64,000 nt of DNA from Pseudomonas subflava (GTDB lineage: Bacteria; Pseudomonadota; Gammaproteobacteria; Pseudomonadales; Pseudomonadaceae): assembly GCF_023823685.1 (NCBI RefSeq), contig NZ_JAMXBF010000003.1, forward strand, positions 1 to 64,000, given 5' to 3'. Below the pieces are notes generated by a model. The model was given only the letters and a program-made list of their open reading frames with translations, was not told the DNA's origin and searched no databases. Below, piece by piece: positions 44,386 to 56,528 of the stretch (its first letter is position 1; each line of letters starts with the position of its first letter). A program made the translations under genes and the position numbers.

Positions 44386-45489
44386 TTACTCTCCAAGCTG
44401 TGCCAGCAGCGCGCGGTAATCGGCGCGCAGGGTGGCATCCAGGATTTCCCGCGGGAAATCGTCGGTAATCACGGCCTCACCCAGGCCACGCAACAGCACG
44501 AGGCGCAGGCGCCCGTCGAGCACCTTTTTGTCGACCGCCATGTGCTCGAGAAAGTCCTCGGGAGCCATCTCGGCAGGCGGCACCACCGGCAGCCCGGCAC
44601 GCAACAGCAGGCGTATGCCCCGGTCGCGCTCAGCACTGGAAATCCAGCCCAGCCGTGAAGACATCTCCAGCGCCATGACAGTGCCCGCCGCGACCGCTTC
44701 GCCGTGCAGCCATTCACCGTAGCCCATGTGGGTCTCGATGGCATGCCCGAAGGTATGGCCGAGGTTGAGAATGGCGCGCATGCCCGATTCGCGCTCGTCC
44801 GACCCCACCACTCGAGCCTTCGCGGCGCAGGAGCGCTCGATGGCCTCGATCAGCGCCGCTGGCTGCAGATGACGAAGCGCTTCGACGTGGTCTTCCAGCC
44901 AGTCGAGGAACTGCGGATCGCAGATCAGGCCGTACTTGATCACCTCGGCCAGCCCCGCCGAAAGCTCCTTGGCCGGCAGGGTGCCGAGCACCGACGTATC
45001 GATGATGACCGCATTAGGCTGGTAGAAGGCCCCAACCATGTTCTTGCCAAGCGGGTGATTGATGCCGGTCTTGCCACCAACCGAGGAGTCCACTTGGGAC
45101 AGCAAGGTGGTAGGCACCTGGATGAAATCGACGCCACGCTGATAACAGGCTGCGGCGAATCCGGCCATGTCACCAACAACGCCCCCCCCCAGGGCAACGA
45201 CGGTGGTTTTCCGGTCATGGCGAGCCTGGAGCAGGCCGTCGAAGATAAGCTGCAGCGTCTCCCAGGTCTTGAAGCTCTCGCCATCGGGCAGAACCACGGT
45301 TGCGATGTCCTGACCCACCAAAGACTGCTTCAGCGCTTCGAGATAAAGAGGGGCAACCGTCTCGTTGGTGACTATCGCCACCTGCCGACCGGCTAGATGC
45401 GACTTGAACAAGTCGGAGCGGGCAAGCAGCCCCTCCCCGATATAAATGGGATAGCTGCGCTCGCCAAGATCGACACTAAGAGTCTGCAT
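44386..45489 (-). CDS. aroB: 3-dehydroquinate synthase
   Basis: 367 residues. Second step of the shikimate pathway: DAHP to 3-dehydroquinate, NAD and zinc dependent. '[18 protein letters not shown]' is the NAD loop and '[19 protein letters not shown]' the substrate loop; zinc ligands come from '[11 protein letters not shown]', '[12 protein letters not shown]' and 'HGEAVA'. ATG 45489 gives the family length. It lies 49 bases after aroK. Confidence 0.97.
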   Translation of the reverse strand: MQTLSVDLGERSYPIYIGEGLLARSDLFKSHLAGRQVAIVTNETVAPLYLEALKQSLVGQDIATVVLPDGESFKTWETLQLIFDGLLQARHDRKTTVVALGGGVVGDMAGFAAACYQRGVDFIQVPTTLLSQVDSSVGGKTGINHPLGKNMVGAFYQPNAVIIDTSVLGTLPAKELSAGLAEVIKYGLICDPQFLDWLEDHVEALRHLQPAALIEAIERSCAAKARVVGSDERESGMRAILNLGHTFGHAIETHMGYGEWLHGEAVAAGTVMALEMSSRLGWISSAERDRGIRLLLRAGLPVVPPAEMAPEDFLEHMAVDKKVLDGRLRLVLLRGLGEAVITDDFPREILDATLRADYRALLAQLGE

Positions 45490-45538
45490 GAAGCCCCCAC
45501 ATTGAAAGGGCGTAGGATAACGCAGCTGGACGCGTTGT

Positions 45539-46057
45539 TTAACGGGGAGGCAATGCGGCGAGACGATCGATGATCTCCTGCACCACCAGACGCGGAGGCC
45601 GCTCATCCGTCTCGATGATCACATCGGCGATCTCGCGATAAAGCGGATCGCGGATCTCCATGAGACTGCGCAGCACCTTGCCCGGCTCGGCATTCTGCAA
45701 CAGCGGGCGATTTCGATCCCGCGAAGTGCGCTCGAGCTGTTGCTCGACTGAGGCATGCAGATACACGACCCGCCCGCCACCGCGCAGTGCATGGCGGTTC
45801 TCCGGCCGCAGCACCACACCACCGCCGGTAGCGATCACCACGCTCTCCAGCTCACAGAGCTCCGCGACCATGGCTTGCTCACGCTCGCGAAAACCCTGCT
45901 CGCCTTCAACGTCGAAGATCCAGGGAATATCGGCACCGGTGCGCTGCTCGATTTCCTTGTCCGAATCCTTGAACTGCAGCCTCAGCTCTTTGGCCAACAA
46001 CCGCCCGATGGTGCTCTTACCAGCCCCCATCGGGCCTACCAGGACTACGTTCTGCAC
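45539..46057 (-). CDS. aroK: Shikimate kinase
   Basis: 172 residues. Phosphorylates shikimate with ATP. Walker A 'GPMGAGKST' at 8-16, shikimate-binding '[11 protein letters not shown]' and 'GGGVVLR', and the lid 'RDRNRPLL'. It starts two bases after the pilQ stop, so it is in the pilMNOPQ-aroKB-damX operon. Confidence 0.97.
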   Translation of the reverse strand: MQNVVLVGPMGAGKSTIGRLLAKELRLQFKDSDKEIEQRTGADIPWIFDVEGEQGFREREQAMVAELCELESVVIATGGGVVLRPENRHALRGGGRVVYLHASVEQQLERTSRDRNRPLLQNAEPGKVLRSLMEIRDPLYREIADVIIETDERPPRLVVQEIIDRLAALPPR

Positions 46058-46059
46058 TA

Positions 46060-48207
46060 TCAGTTGCTGACCGCAATGGACTGGTTGTTCATGATACGGG
46101 GAGTCACGAATATCAGGAGCTCATTCTTAGAGTCCGTAACAGTATCCCTACGAAAAATACGCCCTACGAAGGGAATATCTCCCAGCAGAGGAACTTTATC
46201 TACCGCTTTGCTTTGGGTATTCGAGAACACCCCCCCTATCACGATAGTCTCACCATCATTAACAAGAACCTTGGCGTTCACTTCATTCTTATTGATAGGA
46301 GGAACACCATTAACCTGGCGCTGATAATCCGGCTCATCCTTATTTACCCTGACCTCCATAATGACGCGATTATCAGGAGTGATCTGAGGAGTAACCTCCA
46401 GCGACAGCGCAGCTTCTTTAAATGAAACTGTAGTAGCACCGCTAGAACTAGCCTCCTGATATGGAACCTCAGTTCCTTTTACGATCTTTGCGGTCTCTTT
46501 ATCTGAGGTGACGACTTTCGGCTGAGAGATAACCTCGCCATTACCAGTCTTTTCCATCGCAGACAGTTGCAGATCCAAAATTGCATTGTCACTGATGAAG
46601 CCTATTCCTATACCCGAAGTAGCTTCTAATGCACCCATATCGACGAATGGCACTGGATTTCCACCATTTTCTCCATCTGTCACGGGCAGAGTACATCTCC
46701 CGGCAAACGGCCCGCAGGAATAACCGTCCTCGTCTTCGACCCCTAAGCCGCCATCCTTACCAAAATACCGCCACTTATCATTGCGGATTGCACCGCCCCA
46801 ACGCACACCCAGGCTTTTATCGTAGCCAACATTGGCCTCAACTATGCGCGCCTCAATCATAACTTGGCGCACTGGTATATCAAGCTGAGTAACGATACGC
46901 CGTAACTCATCTATACGCTCCTGAGTGAGGTAGGCGATGATGCTATTAGTTCTGTCATCGTAAATGACCTTGCCCCTCATATCCTTATCTAACGTTCCTT
47001 GTTCTCCCGCATCCTCAAACAGCTTGGCAATATCAGATGCCTTAGCATAGTTAAGCTGCACGACATCTCTACGGAGAGGAGCGAGCTCTGCCAACTGCTG
47101 CTTCGCCTCAAGCTCTTGACGCTCTCTAGCTGCAATTTCATCCGCCGGCGCGACCAAAAGCACATTTCCGATTTGGCGTTTGTCTAGTCCGCGCGTCTTA
47201 AGAACCAAATCCAGCGCTTGATCCCAAGGAACGTTCTGCAGCCGGAGAGTGATATTCCCCTGAACCGAATCACTTGCTACCAAGTTCAAATCAGTGAAAT
47301 CGGCAATCAACTGAAGAACGGATCGAACATCAATATCCTGAAAATTCAAGGATAACTTTTCGCCGGTGTAGGCAAATCTTTCGGCACGACGCTTTTCAAC
47401 ATCATCCTGCGCTAGCGGCTTAACACTGATGGTCAGCTTGTTGTCCGTTTGAAATGCAAGATAGTCATAACTGCCGGTAGGCTCAATTGAGATAGCAACC
47501 CCATCTCCCTCAGCTTTGGAGCTGACAAACTGAACCGGAGTGGCGAAGTCCTTTACATCCAAACGAGCCCGCAGGCCTTCAGGTATTTGCGCCTTTGGAA
47601 ACTTCAACGTAATTTTACCAGCAGATTCCTGAATATCAGCCCCTACCGAAGCGTCAGACAACTGAATGACAACATTACCCTCGCCTTGCTCGCCTCGCTG
47701 AAAATCGACTCCAGTGATAGCAGGAGTTGCGGGAGACAAGCTTTTCATGACAGGAGAGGCTGGAGCGGCGGCGACGGCAGCGGCAGGACCCGCTCCACCA
47801 ACTACAACGAACAGACTATTACCTTCAGCACGAGTAGTATAAGGAACCAAAGTCGTAAGATTAATAATTAAACGAGTACGATCCTTCGCCTCGACCACAG
47901 TGACACTTCGCGCATTACCCACCCCTAGCTCACGATTCTTAGAGTCGAGCTTGCTGGCGACCCTCGGAAGATCCAGCGCGATACGCGCCGGCTGCTCAAT
48001 GGTATAACCACGCGGAGCGGATACAGGCTCATCAAAGGTCAGTTTTAACTCAACTTTATCGCCCGGCAAAGAAGCGACGTCTAGGGCCGTTAAATCTGCA
48101 GCCAAGATATGCGGCGCCATTCCGGCCAGCAACAACGACATACACAAGCTTGTAATTTTGTTTGTCATGGAATAGTTCCGTTTAGCAGATCGGAATTTAT
48201 AATTCAT
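46060..48207 (-). CDS. pilQ: Type IV pilus secretin PilQ
   Basis: 715 residues from ATG 48207 (TGAGG upstream); an ATG at 48168 is 13 codons later and gives a more usual signal peptide ('[16 protein letters not shown]'). Outer membrane gate of the type IV pilus. Order: two AMIN domains that bind peptidoglycan (about 40-145 and 165-280), an STN/secretin N-terminal domain ('[23 protein letters not shown]'), a second N domain ('[16 protein letters not shown]'), and the secretin barrel with '[16 protein letters not shown]' near the end. GC content is clearly lower than in aroK or ponA. Confidence 0.95.
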   Translation of the reverse strand: MNYKFRSAKRNYSMTNKITSLCMSLLLAGMAPHILAADLTALDVASLPGDKVELKLTFDEPVSAPRGYTIEQPARIALDLPRVASKLDSKNRELGVGNARSVTVVEAKDRTRLIINLTTLVPYTTRAEGNSLFVVVGGAGPAAAVAAAPASPVMKSLSPATPAITGVDFQRGEQGEGNVVIQLSDASVGADIQESAGKITLKFPKAQIPEGLRARLDVKDFATPVQFVSSKAEGDGVAISIEPTGSYDYLAFQTDNKLTISVKPLAQDDVEKRRAERFAYTGEKLSLNFQDIDVRSVLQLIADFTDLNLVASDSVQGNITLRLQNVPWDQALDLVLKTRGLDKRQIGNVLLVAPADEIAARERQELEAKQQLAELAPLRRDVVQLNYAKASDIAKLFEDAGEQGTLDKDMRGKVIYDDRTNSIIAYLTQERIDELRRIVTQLDIPVRQVMIEARIVEANVGYDKSLGVRWGGAIRNDKWRYFGKDGGLGVEDEDGYSCGPFAGRCTLPVTDGENGGNPVPFVDMGALEATSGIGIGFISDNAILDLQLSAMEKTGNGEVISQPKVVTSDKETAKIVKGTEVPYQEASSSGATTVSFKEAALSLEVTPQITPDNRVIMEVRVNKDEPDYQRQVNGVPPINKNEVNAKVLVNDGETIVIGGVFSNTQSKAVDKVPLLGDIPFVGRIFRRDTVTDSKNELLIFVTPRIMNNQSIAVSN

Positions 48208-48220
48208 ATGAACCTCACGA

Positions 48221-48745
48221 CTAAGTGCGCTCTTTCAGGGTGAGAGTCCTTGGGCGCTCTAGCCAACCACCCTCCCCATCCGGAACTATCTCCACCACAT
48301 CGACTTTCGACTCATCAATCGATATGACACGGCCGTGATTACGGCCCAGATAATCACCAGTCTTGACTCTATGTACGCCCCCAGCACCGCGCACTAAGGC
48401 AAAAACACCACCTTCACCCTGAAGAGTGCCAACCATTTCAAAGGCTTCAATATTAAAACCCTCAAGAAACTGCTTAACCCTTGTTTCATCTGGATGAACG
48501 TCTTTTGAGCCTTTCTGGCGACTTGCCAAATCAATTTTTATGGGGGGCTGAAATGGACTACGCAGAGCTGAAGCTCGATAAGTAAAGGCCTCGTAAGGCT
48601 GAAACTTGGGAAGAGGCTCTATCGCCCCGTGCGGGCGAGCCCTGACCTCATCCATATACTGCTGCAGATCCGCAAAATCGCCGCCGTCAACGCAGCCAGC
48701 CAAGACCAAAAAAGGGATTAAACAAAGAGCCCGATGCAGGGTCAT
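48221..48745 (-). CDS. pilP: Type IV pilus lipoprotein PilP
   Basis: 174 residues. Lipobox 'VLAGC' with Cys 18. PilP links the PilMNO inner-membrane platform with the PilQ secretin; the unstructured N-terminal part binds PilNO and the C-terminal beta domain ('YLGRNHGRVISIDESKVDVVEIVPDGEGGWLERP') binds PilQ. Overlaps pilO by 4 bases and ends 13 bases before pilQ. AT-richer than the genome average. Confidence 0.93.
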   Translation of the reverse strand: MTLHRALCLIPFLVLAGCVDGGDFADLQQYMDEVRARPHGAIEPLPKFQPYEAFTYRASALRSPFQPPIKIDLASRQKGSKDVHPDETRVKQFLEGFNIEAFEMVGTLQGEGGVFALVRGAGGVHRVKTGDYLGRNHGRVISIDESKVDVVEIVPDGEGGWLERPRTLTLKERT

Positions 48746-49371
48746 TTTTTCATCCCCTCGTCATTGTAACGATATGTCTTAGCTAGAATGCTCATTCGCA
48801 GCCTAGAGGTACTGTTTTCGCCCTCATCCGCGGACACTACGGAAAAGTCATGCAGAGTGACTATTCGAGGAAGACTAGCGACACCGCTCACGAACGTTGC
48901 GAGATCGTGATAGCCCCCTACAACTTTTATTTGAATGGGAAGCTCAATATAAAACTGCTGAATTACCTCTGGCTCAAGTTTAATTTCCTCAAACTCCAGC
49001 CCACTCCCAAGCCCAGTTCTTGTTATGTCCTCCAGCAACCCCGGAACCTCGGTATCGCTAGGCAACTGCCTCAGAAGCGTACCAAATGACTCCTCCATCT
49101 CTTTCATCTGAATCTTATAGGCCTCCAGATTAGCCGCCTGAAATGCCTTCGTTTTAAATTGATCTTTTAGCGCAACTTCTTCAGAACGCCTTTGATCCAA
49201 AACAGACTCTAGATCTTTCAAATAGAAATTATAACCCAACCCCAAACCTATTAATAAAATCAAAACACAGACGATTATTTTAACAGGCGCCGGCCAAGCC
49301 CCTAGATTATTTGCATCCAACTCAGACAGGTCAACCTTCCTGAGCGCCGCTAAAGACTCCGAAAGGCTCAT
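48742..49371 (-). CDS. pilO: Type IV pilus assembly protein PilO
   Basis: 209 residues. A short cytoplasmic end, one membrane span (about 30-50, 'VKIIVCVLILLIGLGLGYNFYL'), a coiled coil (about 55-95) and a periplasmic ferredoxin-like domain. It pairs with PilN in the alignment subcomplex. Overlaps both neighbours by 4 bases. Codon use is AT-richer than in flanking genes. Confidence 0.93.
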   Translation of the reverse strand: MSLSESLAALRKVDLSELDANNLGAWPAPVKIIVCVLILLIGLGLGYNFYLKDLESVLDQRRSEEVALKDQFKTKAFQAANLEAYKIQMKEMEESFGTLLRQLPSDTEVPGLLEDITRTGLGSGLEFEEIKLEPEVIQQFYIELPIQIKVVGGYHDLATFVSGVASLPRIVTLHDFSVVSADEGENSTSRLRMSILAKTYRYNDEGMKK

Positions 49372-49978
49372 CGCTTCACCGCCTTCTTGTTTTTCTCTAT
49401 AGGCTTTGAGCCCCCATCATCCGGAGCGCTTTCACCTGGCTGGACTTGCAAAACGTTCAATTGAAAGACGTTGGCCTGATCCACCGCACCCGCCGTTACG
49501 GCCTTAACCTCGGTGAGCGTAGGGGCCTTCAGCCATTCAGAAGCATCCAGGTTACGCATCAACCCTGAAACGCGATTATTAGATTCCGCGAATCCTGTAA
49601 TTGCGATATTCGCTCCTACCCGATTCAGTTCTGTAAAATAAACCCCGTCAGGGAGAGTGCGTACCAATTGATCAAAAATATGCCCAATAACAGGACGATT
49701 ACCTTGCAAATCCTGGATAATTTTCATGCGCTCAAGTAGCTGCTGACGTCGTTCTTTTAGCTGGCTAATTTCTTTTATACGGGCATCCAAAACGGCTATC
49801 TCTTTCTTGACAAAATTATTACGCGCATTTTGCCGCTCAGTCGCTCCGTCCAAATATTGCCCAGCCAAGAAAACTAAGGCGATCGCAATAACTGCAGCCG
49901 CCCCCATGGCAACAACAAACCGCTGCTTACGCTCCTCTCGCAGTTGCTCACGCCAGGGTAGTAAGTTAATCCGCGCCA

Positions 49979-49979
<1 letters not shown>
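49368..49979 (-). CDS. pilN: Type IV pilus assembly protein PilN
   Basis: 203 residues. The N-terminal 'MARINLLPWREQLREERK' is the invariant PilN motif that binds PilM; then a span at about 23-43, a coiled coil and a periplasmic domain like PilO. Overlaps pilO by 4 bases and shares one base with the pilM stop. Confidence 0.95.
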
Positions 49980-51070
<1,091 letters not shown>

Positions 51071-51149
51071 TTACGGACTATTTATGTTTTTCCACATTAA
51101 ATAACAGTCTTGACAGAAGCGCAAATGGCTCCCCCGCAAAAAAACCGCT

Positions 51150-51155
51150 TATAAT
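51150..51155 (+). promoter_or_regulatory. Candidate -10 element of ponA
   Basis: TATAAT at 51150-51155, about 70 bases before the ponA start, in the divergent pilM-ponA region. No good -35 lies 16 to 18 bases upstream; the nearby TTGACA (51110) is too far. Confidence 0.35.
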
Positions 51156-51224
51156 GTGAACAGTTTTCCCCTTTTCGCACCGCACCACACTTAACCCATT
51201 CTTTTGCCTGGAATTCCAAGAACC

Positions 51225-53642
51225 TTGATTCGTTTGCTGAAGTTTTTCTGGTGGTCCTGCGTCGCCGTGTTTTGCGGGTTAGTGCTCAGTTTCAGCGGAG
51301 CCTTTCTCTATCTTAGTCCCGGCTTACCTTCCGTCGAATCGCTGCGCAGCATCCAGCTGCAGATCCCGCTCCGCGTCTACAGCAGCGATGACAAGCTGAT
51401 CGCGGAATTTGGCGAGATGCGCCGCTCCCCGATCCGCTTCGAAGACATCCCCCAAGACTTCATCCGTGCGCTGCTGGCCGCGGAAGACGACAATTTCGCC
51501 AACCATTATGGCGTCGACGTGACCAGCCTGTTGCGCGCTGCTACGCAGTTATTGGCCAGCGGGCACATCCAGACCGGGGGCAGCACCATCACCATGCAGG
51601 TGGCGAAGAATTTCTTCCTCACCAGCGAGCGCAGTTTTTCGCGCAAGATCAATGAAATACTGCTCGCGTTACAAATCGAGCGCGAGCTGAGCAAAAACGA
51701 GATCCTCGAGCTCTACGTCAACAAGATCTACCTGGGCAACCGCGCGTACGGTATCGAGGCCGCGGCCCAGGTCTACTACGGCAAATCCATGCGCGAGCTC
51801 AGCCTGGCGCAGATGGCGATGATCGCCGGCCTGCCCAAGGCACCTTCGCGGTACAACCCTCTGGTCAATCCGCAGCGCAGCAAGGAGCGCCGTGACTGGA
51901 TTCTCGGTCGCATGTTCAAGCTGGGCGCGATCGACCAGGCCCGTTACGAGGCGGCGCTGGCGGAGACCATCGAGGCTCGTCACCACGTCCAGCCGATCGA
52001 ACTCAACGCCCCCTACATCGCGGAGATGGCGCGCGCGGAAATGGTCGGCCGATACGGCAGCGAGGCTTACACCGAAGGCTTCCGGGTGATCACCACGGTA
52101 CCGGCGGCACTCCAGGAAGCCGCCAACAAGGCGCTGTACGACGGCCTCATCGCCTACGATCAGCGCCACGGATTCCGCGGGCCGGAAACACGGCTGCCGG
52201 GCCTGACCCGTGAGGCCTGGCTGCAGGAGCTGGACAAGTACCGCAGCATCAACGGCCTGCAGCCCGCCATCGTCACCCAGGTAGAGAAGAGCGGCATCAT
52301 GGTCCTGCTGCGCAGCGGCGAGGAGCAGCCAGTAACCTGGGAAAGCATGAAATGGGCGCGCCCCTTCCTCAACACCAACAGCCTCGGCCCGCGACCGCAG
52401 AAGCCCGCGGACGTGGCGCAGATCGGCGACCTGGTGCGGGTGGCGACCGATGCCGAGAGCGGCGCGTTGCTGTTTCGACAGATTCCCGCAGCGCAGAGCG
52501 CGCTGGTCTCGCTCGATCCGCAAAACGGTGCGATTCGCGCCCTGGTCGGCGGTTTCTCCTTCGAGCAGAGCAATTACAACCGCGCCGCCCAGGCCAAGCG
52601 CCAGCCTGGCTCCAGCTTCAAGCCCTTCATCTATAGCGCCGCGCTGGATGCTGGCTTCACCGCCGCCAGCCTGGTCAACGACGCGCCGATCGTGTTCCAG
52701 GAGGCCGGGATGGAAGAAGCCTGGCGCCCGAAGAACGACAACAACACCTTCCTTGGGCCCATCCGCCTGCGCGAGGCGCTGTACAAGTCGCGCAACCTGG
52801 TGTCGATCCGCCTGCTGCAGACCATCGGCATCGACTACACGCTCGACTACATCAGCACCTTCGGCTTCAAGCGCCAGGAACTGCCGCGCAACCTGTCGCT
52901 CGCCCTCGGTACCGCCGGCCTGACGCCGCTGGAAATCGCCAGTGGCTGGAGCGCCTTCGCCAATGGCGGGCGCAAGATCCAACCGTATCTGATCGAGCGT
53001 ATCGACAGCCGCGACGGCAAGCCGCTGTTCATCGCCAACCCACCGCGCACGCCCGAGAGCGCCCAGTTGGTCGAAGAACAGAACGCTGCGCTGCTGCTGG
53101 AGGAACCCAACGCGGACGTGACAGAACCGGTACTCGCCGAGCAGATCATCGACGAGCGCACGGCCTACATCATGACTAGCATGCTGCAGGACGTGATCAA
53201 GCGCGGCACCGGCCGTCGCGCCCTGGCCATGGGCCGCGGCGACCTGGCAGGCAAGACCGGCACCACCAACGAATCCAAGGACAGCTGGTTCTCCGGCTAC
53301 AACGCCGACTACATAACCACCGTCTGGGTCGGTTTCGACCAACCCGAGAGCCTCGGCCGCCATGAATATGGCGGCACCGTAGCATTGCCCATCTGGATGA
53401 ACTACATGGGTGCCGCACTGAAGGACAAACCGGAGCATCTGCCGCCCGAGCCTTCCGGACTGCTCAGCCTGCGCATCGACCCGGTGAGCGGACGCGCCGC
53501 TTCGCCGGGTACGCCGGACGCCTACTTCGAGCTGTTCAAGAGCGAGGACTCGCCGCCGCCGATGAGCGAGCTGGACCCGGCCATGGGCATTCCCGGCAGC
53601 CCGCTGCCGAGCGACGAAGCGGCGCCGATCGACCTGTTCTGA
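51225..53642 (+). CDS. ponA: Penicillin-binding protein 1A
   Basis: 805 residues from TTG 51225; a TTG seven codons earlier is also open. The chosen start gives 'IRLLKFFWW', as homologues begin. Bifunctional peptidoglycan synthase in the inner membrane: span at about 8-30; glycosyltransferase (GT51) with catalytic E87 in 'AAEDDNF' and 'TGGSTITMQVAKN'; an OB-like insert; then transpeptidase with S463-x2-K466 ('PGSSFKPF'), and K677-T-G-T. Divergent from pilM, as in P. aeruginosa. Confidence 0.95.
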   Translation: MIRLLKFFWWSCVAVFCGLVLSFSGAFLYLSPGLPSVESLRSIQLQIPLRVYSSDDKLIAEFGEMRRSPIRFEDIPQDFIRALLAAEDDNFANHYGVDVTSLLRAATQLLASGHIQTGGSTITMQVAKNFFLTSERSFSRKINEILLALQIERELSKNEILELYVNKIYLGNRAYGIEAAAQVYYGKSMRELSLAQMAMIAGLPKAPSRYNPLVNPQRSKERRDWILGRMFKLGAIDQARYEAALAETIEARHHVQPIELNAPYIAEMARAEMVGRYGSEAYTEGFRVITTVPAALQEAANKALYDGLIAYDQRHGFRGPETRLPGLTREAWLQELDKYRSINGLQPAIVTQVEKSGIMVLLRSGEEQPVTWESMKWARPFLNTNSLGPRPQKPADVAQIGDLVRVATDAESGALLFRQIPAAQSALVSLDPQNGAIRALVGGFSFEQSNYNRAAQAKRQPGSSFKPFIYSAALDAGFTAASLVNDAPIVFQEAGMEEAWRPKNDNNTFLGPIRLREALYKSRNLVSIRLLQTIGIDYTLDYISTFGFKRQELPRNLSLALGTAGLTPLEIASGWSAFANGGRKIQPYLIERIDSRDGKPLFIANPPRTPESAQLVEEQNAALLLEEPNADVTEPVLAEQIIDERTAYIMTSMLQDVIKRGTGRRALAMGRGDLAGKTGTTNESKDSWFSGYNADYITTVWVGFDQPESLGRHEYGGTVALPIWMNYMGAALKDKPEHLPPEPSGLLSLRIDPVSGRAASPGTPDAYFELFKSEDSPPPMSELDPAMGIPGSPLPSDEAAPIDLF

Positions 53643-53689
53643 TCGCACGCCCCCGAGATCGCCGCGCTCTGATTGATCCGAGCACCACC

Positions 53690-53723
53690 AATAAAAAGCC
53701 CCGCATTTGCGGGGCTTTTTATT
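53690..53723. terminator. Bidirectional intrinsic terminator (ponA / malic enzyme)
   Basis: A perfect 15-base stem AATAAAAAGCCCCGC / GCGGGGCTTTTTATT with loop ATTT, with T runs both ways, between the convergent ponA and malic enzyme genes. Confidence 0.95.
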
Positions 53724-53732
53724 GATCAGCGA

Positions 53733-55001
53733 TCAGCCGTTGAACACGTCATCCACCGACTTCAGCGGGTAGTGCTGCGGATACGGCAGGGTCGCCACAC
53801 CGGTCTCGATCGCGGCCTTGGCCACGGCGTCGGCCACCACGGTGATCAGGCGCGCGTCCATCGGCTTGGGAATGATGTACTCACGACCGAAGCTCAGCTC
53901 GATGCCGCCGTAGGCATCGCAGACTTCCTTCGGCACCGGCAGCTTGGCCAGGTCGCGCAGGGCGTTGGCGGCGGCGATCTTCATTTCTTCGTTGATGCGG
54001 GTGGCGCGCACGTCCAGGGCACCGCGGAAGATGAAGGGGAAGCCGAGCACGTTGTTGACCTGGTTCGGGTAGTCCGAACGACCGGTGGCCATGATCACAT
54101 CCGAGCGCGCCTCGCGGGCCAGCTCGGGCTTGATCTCCGGGTCCGGGTTGGAGCAGGCGAAGACGATCGGGTTCGGCCCCATGCGCTTGAGGTCTTCCTG
54201 GCTCAGCAGGTTGGCGCCGGACAGGCCGACGAACACGTCGGCGCCGCCCAGGGCGTCGGACAGGCTGCGCTTCTCGGTCTCGTGGGCGAATACCGCCTTG
54301 TACTGATTGAGGTCGTCACGGCCGGCGTGGATCACGCCCTTGCGGTCGAGCATGAAGATGTTCTCGACCTTGGCGCCCATGCTCACCAGCAGTTTCATGC
54401 AGGAGATGGCCGCGGCACCGGCGCCGAGGCAGACGATCTTGGCTTCCGGCAGGGTCTTGCCGGCGATTTCCAGCGCATTGAGCATGCCGGCCGCGGTAAC
54501 GATGGCGGTGCCGTGCTGGTCATCGTGGAACACCGGAATGTCGCACTGCTCGATCAGCGCGCGCTCGATCTCGAAGCACTCGGGCGCCTTGATGTCTTCC
54601 AGGTTGATGCCGCCGAAGGTGATGGAGATGCGCTTGACGGTGTCGATGAAGGCCTGCGGGCTCTCGGAGTCGACTTCGATGTCGAACACGTCGATGCCGG
54701 CGAAGCGCTTGAACAGCACGCCCTTGCCTTCCATCACCGGCTTGGAGGCCAGCGGGCCCAGGTTGCCCAGGCCGAGGATGGCGGTGCCGTCGGAAATCAC
54801 TGCCACCAGGTTGCCCTTGCCGGTGTAGCGGTAGGCCAGTTCGGCGTCGCGGGCGATCTCGCGTACCGGCTCAGCCACACCCGGGCTGTAGGCCAGGGAA
54901 AGGTCACGGGCGGTGACGGTGGGCTTGGTCAGTTCGACGCTGAGCTTACCCGGGCGGGGCTGAGCGTGATACTCGAGAGCGGCAGTTTTGAGATCGGACA
55001 T
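53733..55001 (-). CDS. Malic enzyme, short single-domain form
   Basis: 422 residues. Converts malate to pyruvate and CO2 with NAD(P). 'YSPGVAEPVREIA', 'ISDGTAILGLGNLGPLAS', 'PVFHDDQHGTAIV' and 'IVCLGAGAAAISCMKLL' (nucleotide fold) are the family blocks. It lacks the phosphotransacetylase-like C-terminal domain of the large MaeB enzymes; the short form is normal in Pseudomonas. ATG 55001 matches the 'MSDLKTAALEYH' start of relatives. Confidence 0.92.
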   Translation of the reverse strand: MSDLKTAALEYHAQPRPGKLSVELTKPTVTARDLSLAYSPGVAEPVREIARDAELAYRYTGKGNLVAVISDGTAILGLGNLGPLASKPVMEGKGVLFKRFAGIDVFDIEVDSESPQAFIDTVKRISITFGGINLEDIKAPECFEIERALIEQCDIPVFHDDQHGTAIVTAAGMLNALEIAGKTLPEAKIVCLGAGAAAISCMKLLVSMGAKVENIFMLDRKGVIHAGRDDLNQYKAVFAHETEKRSLSDALGGADVFVGLSGANLLSQEDLKRMGPNPIVFACSNPDPEIKPELAREARSDVIMATGRSDYPNQVNNVLGFPFIFRGALDVRATRINEEMKIAAANALRDLAKLPVPKEVCDAYGGIELSFGREYIIPKPMDARLITVVADAVAKAAIETGVATLPYPQHYPLKSVDDVFNG

Positions 55002-55088
55002 TTCGGCTATTTCCGCTTTGCTGTGAAAGGCAGGCGAGCGAGCATACGCAAGATGCTCGAGGCCCACAAGATTGCGGCTCTCGGCGCT

Positions 55089-56528
55089 TCAGCGAACGAC
55101 CTTGAGCCAATCGCCAGGTTGTGGCCGGCCGGTCGGATACAGACCGTTGAGCAGGCGCAGACGCTTCAGCTTGTCGCCCTCGCCGCCCATCTGCCGGCTC
55201 AGCGTCTCGAGGCTCTGGCCGGCCTCGAACCGCACCAGGTGCAGGCGCCAGGGCTGACCGAGCTGGCGCTCATCGGCACGCAACGGACGGAAGCTGCGCA
55301 CCACCTCCATGAATCGGTCGTCGGCGGTTTCCAGCGACGCCCGCCCCTTGACCGCCCCGATGAAGATGAAGGCCTCGCGGTCGCGCACGATCACCGCCAC
55401 ACGCCTGGCCTCATTGCCCGGCAGCACGCCGGTGGTGACGTCCAGGCCATCCTGCTTGAAGCTCTCCTGCCCGGTCAGGCCCCGGCCGCCGGTGCTCTGG
55501 CGGATGAAGGCCTGCGAATCGACCTGCTCCTTCAGGCCCTGCATGCTCATGACCAGGAACGCCTGCTCGTCCGGGCTGTGCACGATGACCGCGTCGGGGC
55601 GGTTGACCAGCCCCCAGCCCTGAGGGAACGCCAGGGTGAAATCTAGGCCGACATGGTAGAAGCGCTGGCCGCGGCGCACGCCAGCCTCGGCCGAGTCGCC
55701 GAAGGGCATGCCGTCAATCATCTTCAGGTAGGCCTGGCGCCCTACCTCGCCCTGGCCATTGACCAGCGGGCTGGCGGAGGCCACCACCTGGCGCAGGCGC
55801 GTGTCGTTGTCCGGGTGGGTATCGAACAGACCGTGATAGCCCGCCGGCGGTACTTCCTGCCCCTTGGCCAGGGCCTCGTCGCGGGCGAAGTCCTCCTGAT
55901 TCTTCAGGACCTTCACCACCTCGATCATCGCCTGCGGGTCGTAACCGCTGCGCGCCAGATACTGGGCGCCGAAGCCATCGGCCTCCAGCTCCATGTCGCG
56001 GCCATAGCCGCGCACGAACGCCGAGCCCAGCACATTGGTGACGTCGCCGGCGGCGCCCACGCCCGTGCCAATGGCGACCGCCTGGCCGAGGATGTTCCAG
56101 GCCGTGGACTGGCTCTGCTGGCGCACGCTGTGCCGCGCGGTGACATGCCCCACTTCATGGCCGAGCACGGCGGCCAGCTCCGCCTCGGAGCCGAGATAAG
56201 CCATCAGGCCGCGATGGATATAGATGTGCCCGCCGGGAATGGCGAAGGCGTTGATGTCCGGGCTGTCGACCACGGTGAAGCGGTAGTCGAGGTTGCTGCG
56301 GTGACTGTTGCGCGCCACTCGCTCGCCGACTCCCTGCACGTACGCCTGCAGCTTCTCGTCGGCGTAGCGCGGGTACTGCTTGGCGATCTCCTCGGCGTAA
56401 TTGCGGCCCAGCTCGATCTCCTGCTGCTCGCTCATCATCACGAAGTCGGTGCGCCCGGTGGCCGGATTGACGGCGCAGCCGACAAGCTGGGCGAGCACGG
56501 ACAGCAGCAACAGCAGACGCAACTTCAT
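55089..56528 (-). CDS. M48-family metalloprotease lipoprotein
   Basis: 479 residues. A lipoprotein signal ends 'QLVGC' (Cys 18). The zinc site is H124-E-V-G-H128, with 'ELEADGFGAQYL' providing the third ligand, as in BepA/YfgC-type proteases that check outer membrane protein assembly. The C-terminal about 60 residues ('HLVRFEAGQSLETLSRQMGG...PGDWLKVV') look like a degenerate LysM-type binding unit. The gene overlaps the nuclease stop by 4 bases. Confidence 0.9.
   Translation of the reverse strand: MKLRLLLLLSVLAQLVGCAVNPATGRTDFVMMSEQQEIELGRNYAEEIAKQYPRYADEKLQAYVQGVGERVARNSHRSNLDYRFTVVDSPDINAFAIPGGHIYIHRGLMAYLGSEAELAAVLGHEVGHVTARHSVRQQSQSTAWNILGQAVAIGTGVGAAGDVTNVLGSAFVRGYGRDMELEADGFGAQYLARSGYDPQAMIEVVKVLKNQEDFARDEALAKGQEVPPAGYHGLFDTHPDNDTRLRQVVASASPLVNGQGEVGRQAYLKMIDGMPFGDSAEAGVRRGQRFYHVGLDFTLAFPQGWGLVNRPDAVIVHSPDEQAFLVMSMQGLKEQVDSQAFIRQSTGGRGLTGQESFKQDGLDVTTGVLPGNEARRVAVIVRDREAFIFIGAVKGRASLETADDRFMEVVRSFRPLRADERQLGQPWRLHLVRFEAGQSLETLSRQMGGEGDKLKRLRLLNGLYPTGRPQPGDWLKVVR

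Noticed and set aside
51110..51155. TTGACA (51110) with TATAAT (51150) as one promoter
   Set aside because: The spacer is 34 bases, twice the usable length, so only the -10 was kept as a weak candidate.
51669..53648. A 659-codon minus-strand frame opposite ponA
   Set aside because: Antisense shadow; ponA motifs are intact on the other strand.
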